DNA from: Helianthus annuus
Taxonomy: Eukaryota; Streptophyta; Magnoliopsida; Asterales; Asteraceae
DNA length: 64,000 bases
Assembly: GCF_002127325.2 (NCBI RefSeq)
Contig: NC_035444.2
Location: 35,604,904 to 35,668,903, forward strand
Direction of reading: 5' to 3'
A program made the translations under genes and the position numbers. This document shows positions 34,075 through 46,340 of this stretch, in pieces; the first letter of the stretch is position 1, and each line of letters starts with the position of its first letter. The notes beneath the pieces are model-generated. The model was not told the origin of the DNA, ran no database searches, and was given only the letters and a program-made list of their open reading frames with translations.

Positions 34075-37000
34075 TGTGACACCCCTAATTTCCACGTGTC
34101 ACCGGTGGGCCCGGTGGGGAGTATAGTGACGTAGTTGGCATCATCATAGACAAACAACACAATATATAAATGCACAGCGGAAGCAAAGATAGATTCATTT
34201 CAACTTTCATTTCCACGTGTCACCGGTGGGCCCGGTGGGGAGTATAGTGACGTAGTTGGCATCATCATAGACAAACAACACAATATATAAATGCACAGCG
34301 GAAGCAAAGATAGATTCATTTCAACTTTCATAAATGTAATATTAAATATCACTAGTAGTTGAAACGGATCCACAGGCGGATCAAAATAAAATATGATATT
34401 GTTCAACAGTTTTATTGTCGTCCAAGCTTGCGAGACTTATTGTGGACGCTCTAGAAGACAGCCAGCCTAGTACGTGTAGTACCTGCACTTAACCTTTTGG
34501 GAAAATACGTCAGTTTACACTGGTAAATACAAATTAACTGACTCATTTTGAAAATGATTGAAAATTGATTTAAATGCACATGGCATAAAATATTTTTATA
34601 ACTTGGGATAATTATGCAATATAATCTTGTAATGGATTTACATGTTACTCCGCGTTGAGTAGCCCGATCCGTAGACCGGGTTAAAGATTAATAGACACAC
34701 CACAATATAGAGTTATACACTGACGGGTGTACGCCTACACCCCGTGCTCAGGTCGTGGCCATCTCGTAAGATGATGCCAAGGATATCCGGGACATGGTCA
34801 TTAACCCCCCAAAGGCTTCAAGTAATAAAACACATTCAAAACAAGGTCATCTCAATGAATTTAACCACTATACGATTAAAGAATTCGATGCCGGACCAAG
34901 CGGTATTTTATATACCTTACCCCAAGCCCGTATAGGGAAAATAAGTTAAAAGTATTTACCTTAGTAAGTATGAATCACAATTGGCAAGTGAAGGTAGCTT
35001 TTACTGGGCCTCCTATTCTAGAACAAAGGTTTATAATAACCTATTAGATTTCTAACGGGCTTTTATTTAAGCCTAAGCTTAGACCGGTTAGTTTTAAGGA
35101 CGATACGGTTCAAGCGCACGATTAAGCGAAGACCGGATAGAATGTGATTTAGACCCGACAAGTTTGAATACTTGTATAATTTGGGTATGCTAAATACATT
35201 CTGGATTTTGAGACAAAAATAATAACGTTTGACCGTTTCGGTCAATTTATGCAAACTAGTTACATAAACCGAACCGAACGCTAAAAGAGCGTTTACGGGT
35301 AACCAAAAGAGTCATATGCAAGTTCCCTGAGATAATATGCTTTAAATATGTTATAATATCAGCAAGTTATGTTCTATTATGCCCCGAATGAATTTAAACT
35401 CAATTTATGCCTTATAAGGGCATTTTGGTCATTTAAAAGATTATAAAAGAGTTAAATTGGAAATCTGAGTTACAGGTCTGAGTTATACAGTAAATATACT
35501 TAATTTGACTTATTATAACAGTAGGGTATGACCCCTATACAAAACTTATCATTTAAAATCAAACTATGCACCGTAGGGGTATTTTAGTAATTTCACAAGG
35601 GCTAAAAATGTCAAAACTGGAAACCTGAGTTCAAAAACTTATACTTACTGTTATTTTATAAAAATATGCTAAATATATCAGTAGGTATAATCCTTATATG
35701 TTTAATATGGTTATAGTACATACTATGCGTTAAAAACGCTTAGAAAGGCGATTTTAGAGCCGTTTTCGGGTTTTAAAAAGAAAGCTGATATTTTTATATT
35801 TCCAGAATGCTCAAAATAATTTATTTAACAAATAAAATCAGTAGAAAAAGGTTCGGGGTCAAAAAGATTTATAAAACTCATTCTATGGCTTAAAAGGTCA
35901 AAACCGGTATTAACCGAATCAAGCTTAGAGACCTATGATACGATCAGCCAAAAATTAAATAAAAATCTTCAAAAATCCCAAAATATTATATAACATCAGT
36001 GGGTAAAAAGTTTTATATCAAAAAGTTGGCTTAAATAGGTTATACGCTAATTACGCCGTTTATTTAACATAAAGCTTTAGTTTTACGATATCGAGCATAA
36101 CTCTAAATCTGGACCTCCAACTGATATCAAATTTTCGGTGCAAGTTTATAAATTAGTAATAAAGGTTTCTACTCTTTCAATTTTCCAAAAATCACGTTTT
36201 TTTAGCAAAAAGGGCAAAATAGTCAACTTTAAGCATAACTCGGAAACATGCATATGAATCGGTTAAGCATGGACTCAAGTTGTAAAAATTCCAGAGAGTT
36301 AAACTTAAATATAAATGGTCCAAAATAAGCTCTAATGCAGATCTCAAACATGCATGCACGGATCCGAATCGAGAGTCAAAGAAAAAGTCATTTTATAAGA
36401 CTTTCGGTTCCAATCCGGGTTTATACTAAAAATTGTCGAGTTGATCATGATAAAACATATTCTTATATTCATTACAAGGTTATTTTTGATGATCAAACTG
36501 ATTGCATGTAATCTACATTACTATTTATGTTAGATTTTGCAAAAACACAATCTGTTGACTTTTTAAGAACATCTTTGACTCGACAATAATCATGCTTAGA
36601 GTGAGAATTAGAGAATACCCTTTTGAGGGTTTGTTTCCCACCTAAATACCAACTTGTAGGTACTTTCAATTTGAGAAATGACTGAGCCATTTTCGTTTAA
36701 TCGAAAAGTCAAACTATAGTTACGACGGATTGACTTTCGGCTAATAATCTAAGCTAGAACGAATTAGAGAAGGTTATGAATGCTTACAAGAGTCCTAATG
36801 AAGCTTAGAGATCACTATGAAGTAGCCTTGTCGTCCAGAAAGCTCCAGAATAGCTCTTGTGAATTCTTGAAAGTTGTAAGTGTTCTTGGTTACTATCACA
36901 AGTGCCCTCAAATGAAGAATTTTGATCTAATTTAAGGTGTTGCAGGTGTTGGGAGAAGGCCACAGGTGTCCTAGCATGCATGAAGTTCAATTGGTGAGTT

Positions 37001-37729
37001 TGGGAGGTGGCCACAGCTGTAAACAACTCACAAAACCGACCCAAAAGCTAATATTCGCGAATTTCTGATGCTGGGCAGGCCATGCGGCCCGCTTAAGGGT
37101 GCCAGGCGGGCCGCCTGGCTTTATCTGATCCACAAAACTTTGTTAAATGTTGCGGTTTGGTCCCTGGTCTTTGCATACGATGTTTTGGCCACTTATTTTG
37201 ACCCTAAGACCCTCAAACTTGGTTTTTAAGTACCTTGGAACATTTACCAACATGGTAATGTCCTCGGTTAACTTTGCGCTCACCCGAAAAGTCATGAAAT
37301 TCGACGTTGACGCTTTTAACCCTTCAAGTACGGTTTTGGCCATAACTTTCTCATACGATAACGAAACTTCATGAAATTTTTACCACATATTCTAGTGAGT
37401 ATATTTTATCATTACAAAGCTTCGGGGCTGCCAAAAGATCACTTAGAGGTATAAATTCAACATGTTGACACTTTTAGTCCCTATAGTTTGTAATTCCTCA
37501 CTTTCGTGCATTTTCCGCTTCGTATGATCCATGATCTATCCGTTTAGAGTTATAAACACCATGTAGGGTTATTATAGAGTCTATTTATCCATTGTTGACA
37601 CTTCGGACCCTTATATTCCATAGTTTTCACTTTTTGTCAACTTTAGTCCCTCTAAAGTATGTTTTCACATATTCAAAGTCTATGACACGTGTCAATGCAT
37701 TATTGGACGTAAATTTCCGAGGTGTTACA
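34075..37729 (-). repeat. B LTR2 (shared LTR, 3655 bp)
   Basis: It is nearly identical to LTR1 and exactly 121 bp longer because of a tandem duplication at its left end. A primer site adjoins it on the left and a purine tract on the right, so both flanking units use it. Confidence 0.97.
34088..34329. repeat. 121-bp tandem duplication in LTR2
   Basis: ATTTCCACGTGTCACCGG starts at 34088 and again at 34209, and each copy runs to CATTTCAACTTTC. LTR1 has one copy only (23547 onward). Confidence 0.95.
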
Positions 37730-37765
37730 TCCTCACCCCCTTAAAAGAAATCTCGACCTCGATAT

Positions 37766-39076
37766 TTACTGGAACAAATGAGGGTATTTTTCTTTCATCG
37801 TGGATTCTACCTCCCAGGTGTATTCGGGACCTCTACGGGCATCCCACTTGACCTTAACAATAGGTATGTACTTTCTTCGGAGCTTCTTAACCTGTCGATC
37901 CTCAATCGACAATGGTTTTTCCACAAACTTCAAACTCTCATCTATGTGTATATCCGTATGCGGTATGACCAGTGTTTCGTCAGCGAAACACTTCTTCAGA
38001 TTACAGATGTGGAACACATTATGAATAGCGCTAAGTTCTTCAGGCAAGTTTAACTTATAAGCAACTGACCCGACACGTTCGAAAATCTCGAAAGGTCCTA
38101 TATATCTCGGGCTTAGCTTGCCTTTCTTACCAAATCGCATCACCCCCTTCCAGGGCGATACTTTAAGCAACACTTTATCACCTACATCGAAGTGAAAATC
38201 TTTGCGCTTAGGATCCGCATAACTCCTCTGCCTATCCCTGGCAGCTTTCAAACGATCGCGAATCTGAACGATCTTGTCCGTCGTCTCAAAGACGATTTCT
38301 GGTCCTGATAGTTGGACATCTCCAACTTCTGCCCAACAAATAGGCGATCTACACTTTCTACCATATAAGGCCTCAAAAGGCGCAGCTTTTATGCTAGTGT
38401 GGTAGCTATTGTTGTAGGAGAATTCAATCAGTGGTAGGTTCTTATCCCAACTACCACCCAAGTCGATCGCACATGCACGTAGCATGTCTTCCAAAGTTTG
38501 AATAGTACGCTCGCTTTGACCATCAGTCTGTGGATGATAGGCCGTACTAAAATTTAAACGAGTGCCCAAAGATTGTTGGAAACTCTTCCAAAAATGAGAC
38601 ATATATCTAGTATCTCTATCGGAGATAATAGATACAGGTATACCATGCAGCGCTACAATCTTATCAACATACAATTGAGCTAACATGTCAGAGCTGTAAG
38701 TTTCCTTAATGGGAAGAAAATGTGCTGACTTGGTTAGCCTATCTACTATAACCCACATAGTATCGTTTCCCTTCCTTGTCTTGGGTAATTTGGTGATAAA
38801 ATCCATTGTCACCATCTCCCACTTCCATGTGGGAATTTCAGGTTGCTGAAGCAAACCTGACGGCTTCTGATGCTCAGCTTTGACTTGCGCACAAGTCAGA
38901 CATTTAGCTACATGCTCAGCTACAGACTTCTTCAAACCAATCCACCAGTAGTTTGACTTTAAATCCTGGTACATCTTATCAGCTCCAGGATGAACGGAAT
39001 ATTTGGAGCTGTGGGCTTCCTGGAGGATAACATCCCGAAGTCCTCCATAAACTGGAACCCATATTCGTCCATTCAG
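37766..39076 (-). pseudogene. B truncated unit: integrase only
   Basis: Second copy of the B integrase, nearly identical to 27104-28417. It has the complete HHCC zinc domain (HPGADKMYQ...CLTC), the DDE residues and the chromodomain-like tail, and no internal stop. It is cut at 39076 within [13 protein letters not shown] text just upstream of the zinc domain. The frame runs on into unrelated junction DNA to an ATG at 39169, a chance extension. RT, protease and gag of this unit are missing. Confidence 0.93.
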
Positions 39077-39182
39077 ATATTGTAAGATATTGGCTAAACA
39101 TGTACAATGATATGTAAGAACGAATGGTACGTGTGTGGTTGTTGTAAGATATTGGCTAAACATGTACAATGATATGCACGTA
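39077..39182. repeat. Junction DNA with a 34-bp direct duplication
   Basis: TGTAAGATATTGGCTAAACA... occurs at about 39081 and again at about 39143, each running to AATGATATG. Unrelated text (GAACGAATGGTACGTGTG) lies between. TTGTT, the probable B target, occurs at 39139-39143 and 39183-39187. This looks like filler copied during repair of a break that removed the rest of the truncated unit. Confidence 0.7.
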
Positions 39183-41041
39183 TTGTTGTTTGAGCAAAAC
39201 GTTGAGTTTATCGAATCAAATTAGATTGGGTTCGTCTTGGAATGTAGAATCTAGTTTGTGAATGTAAAAAGAATATAAAGTATTTTTTGATTATCCGTGA
39301 CGTATTTTGTAAAGAACGAAAATCTTACTCCTATTTTAGAAAAATTTACGTAAGTTGAAGATTGTCGGTCCCATTGGAGTTTTCTTGTCCACATTTTTAA
39401 AATCTAAATGACGTATTGTGTGATGTATGAAAATGTTCTAGAAGATAGTAAATCTGCATCGTTTTAAAGGATCTTGTATTAAAATAAGAAATTCAAAATT
39501 TGGAGGTTCTCGTGAAAACGTTGACCATTAAAAGAAATTTAGCATAATGTGTTTAGTGATCATTGAAAAGTGCTTTAGCAAAATGATTTATTGATTTTTT
39601 TTTAAAAAGAGTTTTTGTAAAACAATCTAATAGTATCTATAAGATCTTGTAAGCATGTGAGAAAGGTTGATTTGATTTCCGATTGAGAATGAAAGTTTTT
39701 AGTATAATGATATATTGTGAGCGTGTTTTAGTGATTACGTCGAGTATGAAGTTCGTGGGCAAGTGATTTATTAGACCGATAAACTTGATAGGTAGCATTT
39801 TGTGAAATTTTGGAAATCGGGAGATAAAACGTTTAAGGAACGATTAGGAAGTTCGTGTATGGGATCTATGCAAAGTAGATTGTAAGGTAAGAAATACGTT
39901 TGATAAGACCATAATTTTTTTTTTTGAAATTTGCATAAGTAGGGATTTTGACAAATGATAAACGATTTGGGTATAAAACTTGATTGTATTTGCATAGTAA
40001 AGTCTCTTTGAAGGAAAATTTTGGTAACGATCACCTAGGTAAGGGAATCACCCCTAACCCGTTGGTGAAGTCGTTTCTTGAGAAGGGAAGAAGCAGAGTT
40101 AATCGTCAAGGTAAGGAAATCACTCCTATCTCGATGATATGTCTCCATTTTGGGATTTCGAGGAATGTAAATCTAGTTGGTGACGTTTTTGAAATCATGC
40201 ATGTGAACAACATATAAGTGTATGAAAAGGTTTAGTATGATGTGTGTGTAAAATAATCTCGAAAACAATTTGAATTTGAAAAGAGAGAATCACGTTGTAT
40301 AAGATTGATAATAGTAAAACATAGGTTTGATTAAAACTTGGATTGTTCCAAAACGGAACTTTGACTAAACCAAAGTGGTCGAAAATTCTTTTGAATTTGA
40401 GAAACATGCTTAGGCCTAATAGGTGGAATACTCTCACCGAAATTTCGGTTAACGGTATTCACCCTTCCAGTTACTACATGTTCCAAATCAATCGAAAATT
40501 CGACACTTGGTGGGATGTTTGAAAATCAAGGAGCGGGACTAGTTGACAAGGTGCGGGTTTCACCCCTAACTTGACGATTTCATACCCTAAGTGTGGTTGG
40601 TACTCGTCGGGTCAAAATTAAATTTCGACACCTTGACGAGGGTCCACTAGAGTTTGCAATGGAAATTCTCCATCAAGGTGAGGATTTCACTCCTAACTTG
40701 GTGGCGAATTTTGTGTAAAAAGAATAGATGGATTGAGAGTCGTTCACCAAATTGTGGGTTTCACGCCTATTTTGGTAAAGTCGTCTCGTTTGTGTATTAC
40801 GAGTGGTTTCGATTTTAATATAAACGAGTAAAATGTCTTAGGAAAGACGAATGTTCGAAATAATAATAACAAGTATCAGCTCATAAAGCATTTCAAGAAA
40901 TTAACACGTAAGAGACATTTTAAGAATAGCACGTAAAGATGTTTCAAAAAAAGTAGCATGTGAAGCAAGTGTGGTCGAATTTGGTGCTTAACAATAGACT
41001 AGGTCAAAAGCATGGCAATTTTCCTAATTCCCTATAGTTAT
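39183..41041 (-). other. A internal region (leader side) with five mini-hairpins
   Basis: Non-coding. On the plus strand hairpin motifs lie at 40043-40054, 40115-40126, 40555-40566, 40682-40693 and 40756-40767. On the transcript strand they read GGGGTGATTCCC, GGAGTGATTTCC, GGGGTGAAACCC, GGAGTGAAATCC and GGCGTGAAACCC. Most are followed by CTAAC or CTTGACGA-like text on one side. G1 has two of the same type in its leader. No gag or pol frame exists here. Confidence 0.7.
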
Positions 41042-41054
41042 GGCTCTGATACCA
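41042..41054 (-). other. A primer binding site (tRNA-iMet)
   Basis: GGCTCTGATACCA on the plus strand, three bases from the A 5' LTR. Confidence 0.93.
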
Positions 41055-41057
41055 ATC

Positions 41058-43303
41058 TGTCACACCCCAACCGATGGCGGAAACATCGGAGTGAGACGAA
41101 ATAGATTGCAAGAGACTTCATAACGCTATTTGTGACAAGTATTTAAAGAATAAATTTTCATTTCATGTCTAAAGAGTCAATTACAAGGATTTGAAACAAT
41201 TACAACATGAATAATGAAATACAATACAATAAGAATACAAATTTACAGTCTGTATCTAAGCATCCTACTAGATTCCATGCATCACCAACGTCATCGCTAA
41301 ACCTGCAACATGTTTTAAAAGTGTAGTTCAATGCAAAGGTATTGGCGAGCATACAAGTTTGGTGCGTAGCATATAAGTATAAAAACGATAAGGAACAATC
41401 CGCATGGCAAACCTAGTTATCAAGATTAACGTATAAACTGGCATGCGATTTACAAGTCAACCCTCTGTTTATGGAAGTATGAATGAATAAACCTAACATG
41501 ACCTCTCGTTCACGGGTGGTGCGTTACTCCTATAGCGCTACACATGTTAAGTGGAGGCTTGTACGAAGCTAATGACAAGTTCATCACATAAGAATCACCC
41601 AGAAAACACGAATCAAGCATAACAAATAGTAAGCTTGTATTGGATTGTTTGTTTATGTATTTGCATAAGAGTATGTATACTAAGTGTGTTTTGTATATAA
41701 AAACATGTTACACCCAAAAGTGTGAAAACAGTAAAATGAGTCAAGTATACTCACACAATTGCTAAGTCTTCCGATTATCCATGTATTGACGAGTTAATGA
41801 GATTAAGAGAACGAATGTGTTTGGTGTTGGAATTTAAGTGGGGTGTTTAGAAGCGGAATTAGAAATTTAAAGTAATAAAAGTATGTATATATGAAAGTAA
41901 TATATATAAGTTCTAAGAGTTTGTTTATTACACCATATCAAGTGGTTTCATGGGTCCCAAATTGCCCATTGGAATCAACAAGTACTATAGAATCTTGGAT
42001 AAGTTAGCTTAGGTTTATGGTGATTAATCATAGCTTGATTAACACCACAAACTCAGCCATGTTTTTATATAATAATAGGTATATTTATACGGTAATAATA
42101 TATTCTAAACTATGTCCAATCAAGTATTGTCATGTAATATCATGTATTGTCAAGGATGGAGGTTTGAAGCCTCATTATATAATTCACCACTACACACACC
42201 ATCATGAAGATGGTGGGAGGGTCATGAATAACAAGAATGTAAATCCAATCTAACAAGTTATAAAAATATTCAAATGAAGGAGTGGAACTTAGTTTGGAAA
42301 GCCAAGGCTTCCATTTGTTCACACTTCACAAGGCACAAGTTCATCATATGGAAGGAAGATGATGATTTGTGCTTGTTTACATCATTCGATTGTCAAGTAA
42401 AAATAGAAAATATGTGAGTGTTTGAACTCATAACTTTGATGGTAATCACCATAGTAAAAACCCACAATCATAGACTAGATTGTGAGCTTGATGAGAAGAA
42501 GATTCCATTAAGGTATCAACATAAAAATGAATCATACGAAGAAATAAAAAACAGGCAGAATGTTTGTTGCATTTTGGGCCTAAAAAATGGTGAGGTTTCA
42601 CCTTGGTTTGCCCAAGAAAACATGTGAAAACCTTCCTAGAGGTTATCCAAGTGTTAAGAAGAAAGAAGTGAGAGAAAAATCGAAGTAGAAGTGAGTTAAA
42701 ACTCACTTTTAATGGCTGAAACTTTCTGATTTTGTTGCTGGAATTAAGTTTAGAGAGGTTTTTGAGAGTGTTTAAGGGTTGTAAAAGTGGTAAAGGGGCT
42801 GGATATAAGATGGTATTTATAAGGAATGATTTAGGGTTAAGTTGGTTAGCATTTAATAGAAGTTGTTGGTTGAAACAATAAAAAAAGCCAAGGAAGTTGT
42901 TGCCTTGGACTTGAGACCGTAAAGGCTGTTTATAGCCATTAGTATCTTTTTTTTTTGTCCTATTTTGCATATAAATAAAGTGTTTTACATATTATGTTAA
43001 AGCATATAACCTACATATAGAACATAATGGGTTTGGTGGTTAAATAATTAAAACAACTTTAATAAGTTTGGCAGCTCCGAACGCTGCTGTTGGCAGTTGT
43101 GTTCCTTATTTTTTTTTTATTGTTTTGTTGTGACAACTTTGCTCATCTTATATTATGTTTAAGGTAGTTAAAATATAACTAATTATTTAACACCATGAGG
43201 TTGGTTGGAAGGCTACAACAAATACAAAGATACAACTAAAAATGCCATTGAAGGCTGTCCATTCGTTGATGGCAGCTTGTTTCTTTTCTTTTATTTTTTT
43301 TAT
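41058..43303 (-). repeat. A 5' LTR, outer end missing
   Basis: It matches the left LTR from TGTCACACCCC to about 43303, where the left copy continues for 130 bp to its end and this copy turns into unrelated AT-rich DNA. A TATA sequence, TATAAATA on the minus strand (42814-42821), is kept here but is altered in the left LTR. Confidence 0.88.
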
Positions 43304-44681
43304 TTTTGTTGTGACACTTTTTGCTACATATTACCTACAAAAATAATATTTTATTTATTAATTATTAATTATAAAAATGATTTAATTTTATTTGTCAATA
43401 ATTTGTAGCAACTAACCCCTATACTGGCTGAGAAATAGTTACGGGGGCGTAAAACAAAAAAATACGCTGATGGGGACCGGCATACTATGTGTAGTGCTTT
43501 ACTCATTTACGAAAGTAATAAATTAAAAGGTCATTTACTCACTTACGATACGATACGATATGTATGATACTATTGCTCGGATTTTGGTATCATATAAGTA
43601 ATAGCCTCATATGCAAAAAGGTTCCAATTTCTTTTTCTATAATTGTACTAATAGAACTAAAACATACTAAGACACTATGAACCAACTAAGCTAGAAAAAA
43701 AACCTACAAACTAAAGCAAGAGGTCTAGCATTCGAATTCCAAAATCATCATATATCATCGTAGCTATCTTGTCAAAATAAATACACTATTTATTAGTCTA
43801 GATCCCAGTTTCATCTCCCTCTAGTGGCATCAAAACCAGTCCAACATAGTCATGGAACCTATGTAATAAATTACATATTCAACTCACTTTCCACATTATG
43901 ATTTTCTAAACTTTATAGAAACTATTGTCTTATAGGACACGTAACTGATTTGGTTGCATAATAGTGGCACACTCCCTTCCTAGAACACTAACGTTTTATC
44001 TATCCAAGTGTCTTCATTCTATTTTTAGTTGCTCAAACATTTCTATCAATGTTGCAATACTCAAACTTCATATTTTGTATAAATTATTTCTTAGAACAAT
44101 AACAGCTTGCTCTGACTATTGGTGAACTTTAAGCTCTAAGATGACCCATAACTATGTAACCTCACACATTGAGTCACCTATCAAGAACCATGTATTTGAT
44201 AAATGAAACCAAACACAACACTAAAATCAATTTAATAAATAAGAACATGAAGTCATGAACACTTTCAGTTAGGAATAAAATTCTTCAGGATATCCTTAAT
44301 CCATGGCGGCATCACATCAAACAATTATATATACACAGTAATGGTGATCAATTAGGCTTTTGGTTCACATCGATCGAGTAAACTAGCTGATGTACTCTGA
44401 GTGCTCTGAAATGACGACAAAAAATTAGGTAAATATCATACGATGAACTATACCAACACAATCAAACTAAATCTAACCGAAATTACGAACAAATTAGGTC
44501 AAAATATCATAAGATGAACTTTACAAACACAATCGAACTCAAATTAACAGAAATTACGAACAAATTAGGGAAAAAATTAGAAAAATAGAGTGAGAATTGG
44601 TAAAAAGATCGTTGGCTTTCTACAATAATCCAGAAGTGTGGTGCGACGGTGAAGGTTGTGCTACGGTGGAGGTTGTGCGGC
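43304..44681. other. Host intergenic DNA with a 69-bp tandem repeat
   Basis: No gene seen. AAATTAGGTAAATATCATACG at 44422 is repeated with changes at 44491, and a third partial start lies at 44562. The repeat includes ACACAATC and GAAATTACGAACAAATTAGG. The region just after 43304 is unmatched AT-rich DNA. Confidence 0.5.
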
Positions 44682-45417
44682 TATGGACGGACCCACATAG
44701 AATGGGTCGGATCCCCGGACCCCAATGTTTTTAAAAATTGTAGTAGAACCGGTATATTAATTTTCTGAAGGACCCCATAGTAGTAACATGAGCTGGTAGA
44801 GTGGTAATTCATTTTGTATGTTATCAAGCAGGACCCAAGTTTGAGTCTACCAAGTCATCTTTTTTAACTTTTCGTTTTATTAAAATGTAAATTGATTAGT
44901 TAGCACGTTCATGATTCAACATATTAGCACACATGCACAGAAACAACAAAGCCCAACTCTAACCTCCTCCCCCAAAAGGTAAACCTAATTTTTTTTTTAG
45001 TTTTATAACTTGAATTTTGTTAATTTATTCTTTTTGTTGTTTTAGTATTTTTTTTACTATGAATTTGCATTTAGAAATTAGATTAACATGTAAAAACTAT
45101 ATGAATGATTTTTTGCATGTGTTGTATCGAAAAAGATCTTCTTGCCAATGTTCCAGTCGAAGATGCAATCGAACTTTTTTAAAAGATGATTAAAAATTTG
45201 TACGTTTTGTTGAATGACATCGTATTTCTATTTCTATTGTGCGTATTCTAATTTGTAATGATTATATATTATTGTTATGATATTGTATTTTTTTATGTTT
45301 CTTTCATCGACCCGACCCGAATGACAACCGACAAGGATATTTGAATGTATGGCTGTGAAAAATCTGAATACCCAAAAAAGTGGACCCCATCGAAAAAAAA
45401 TCCTGGGTCCGCCACTG
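44682..45417. mobile_element. Non-autonomous hAT element (736 bp)
   Basis: A perfect 8-bp target duplication TGTGCGGC (44674-44681 and 45418-45425) brackets it. The ends are short imperfect inverted repeats: TATGGACGGACCCA on the left, and CAGTGGCGGACCCAG as the reverse complement of the right end. CAGTGGCGGA-type ends with 8-bp duplications are typical of plant hAT transposons. There is no transposase frame, so movement would depend on an enzyme from elsewhere. A tRNA-like A-box/B-box pair lies inside. Confidence 0.8.
44791..44848 (+). other. tRNA-like A-box and B-box inside the hAT element
   Basis: AGCTGGTAGAGTGG (44791-44804) resembles an A-box, and AGTTTGAGTCT (44838-44848) is close to the B-box GGTTCGANTCC. 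Spacing of about 34 bp is right for a tRNA-derived promoter. It could be a captured SINE head, or chance. Confidence 0.3.
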
Positions 45418-45425
45418 TGTGCGGC

Positions 45426-46339
45426 GGTGGAGATGGTGCGACAGGGGAATTGGAAAAGCGATGATGGATGTTCGATGATGTGTTAGGGCAAATTGTAGGC
45501 AACAAAGTAGATTTAGATGCTGTTTGTTTTTGCTTAAAACGTCTGCAAGGAGCATATGTCTGCAGGCAGGCAGACATAAGGCCTTGAAGACTGTTTGTTT
45601 TTTTTTTAAATAAAAGATCTGAAAAGTGCTTTTATTAGCTTAAAAAAGCCAATATCTAACATCTTCACAAACCCATCAGATATTCAAACATATCACTCTC
45701 CAAATTATAGCAAGCACGAGATCTTCAAACATATCACTCTCCAAATTATAGCAAGCACGTTTCTGGTAAAAAAATCAGTTGCTCAATTTGCTATAGTGTT
45801 TTTCGGTAGCAAATTTTGGTGACAGTTGCTTAATTTTGTAGCAGTGTGATAAATAACTAAAAGATAATATTTGATTGCTAAAAGACTGATGCAACTAAAT
45901 AGTAGCCTAGTTAACTTAGAATTTAATCCTAGTTGTTGATGACAAAACAAGTAACCAGTGAAAATGCGTGTCTATGATAATCCAAATACCGTTTAATCAA
46001 AACAAATAGACATAAAGATAAACTAATCAAATGATTAGATAAAGCTAAATCCAAAAGTATGTATATAATAGTTGATCCACTTCCTAACACAAACCCTAGC
46101 CCCAGAGATCATCACGAATGGTATCGCTACACATGTCCTTGATTTGATCTTCAATCTTGGTGAGGATTTACATGTTTGATGATTGAAACTTGATTAGATG
46201 GTTTGGAATGGTAGGAGAAACCTCAAATTCGCCCCTAAGATGGTCCACAATCACTAATTGTTGATTAGAATGATAGATGGCATCTAAAACCCTATTTTCG
46301 GCCATAAATACGATTTTGCATCCGAGGCCCGACGTATGC
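45426..46339. other. Host intergenic DNA with a 41-bp duplication
   Basis: TTCAAACATATCACTCTCC is present at 45683 and 45724, each continuing to GCAAGCACG (45683-45718 and 45724-45759). No gene recognised. Confidence 0.6.
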
Positions 46340-46340
46340 T

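Larger units (their letters stand above)
23534..39076 (-). mobile_element. B: young Tekay-like Ty3/gypsy chain (one full unit plus one truncated unit)
   Basis: In minus-strand order: truncated integrase (39076-37766), purine tract, LTR2 (37729-34075), primer site, leader with hairpins and an extra ORF, gag (31700), pol (to 27104), purine tract, LTR1 (27067-23534). LTR2 is at once the 3' LTR of a truncated upstream unit and the 5' LTR of the full unit. This arrangement is expected from recombination between two copies. The LTRs differ by few substitutions apart from a 121-bp duplication, and the two integrase copies are nearly identical, so it is recent. A TTGTT target copy precedes LTR1. The right end is broken. 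Confidence 0.93.
12967..43303 (-). mobile_element. A: non-coding Ty3-like LTR element hosting two insertions
   Basis: The left LTR (12967-22634, interrupted by C1) and right LTR (41058 to about 43303) are homologous. The minus orientation is shown by the iMet primer site beside the right LTR (41042-41054) and a purine tract beside the left LTR (22635-22650). Once B is removed, about 2.8 kb of internal sequence remains (22635-23533 and about 39183-41041). It has no gag or pol frame, so A is a LARD-type non-autonomous element. Its LTR termini resemble those of G1 and B. The outer end of the right LTR is missing or replaced, so no target duplication can be shown. Confidence 0.85.

Noticed and set aside
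43304..43436. Outer end of the A right LTR
   Set aside because: The sequence does not match the last 130 bp of the left LTR, lacks a TTACA end and is not followed by TACCA, the expected target copy.
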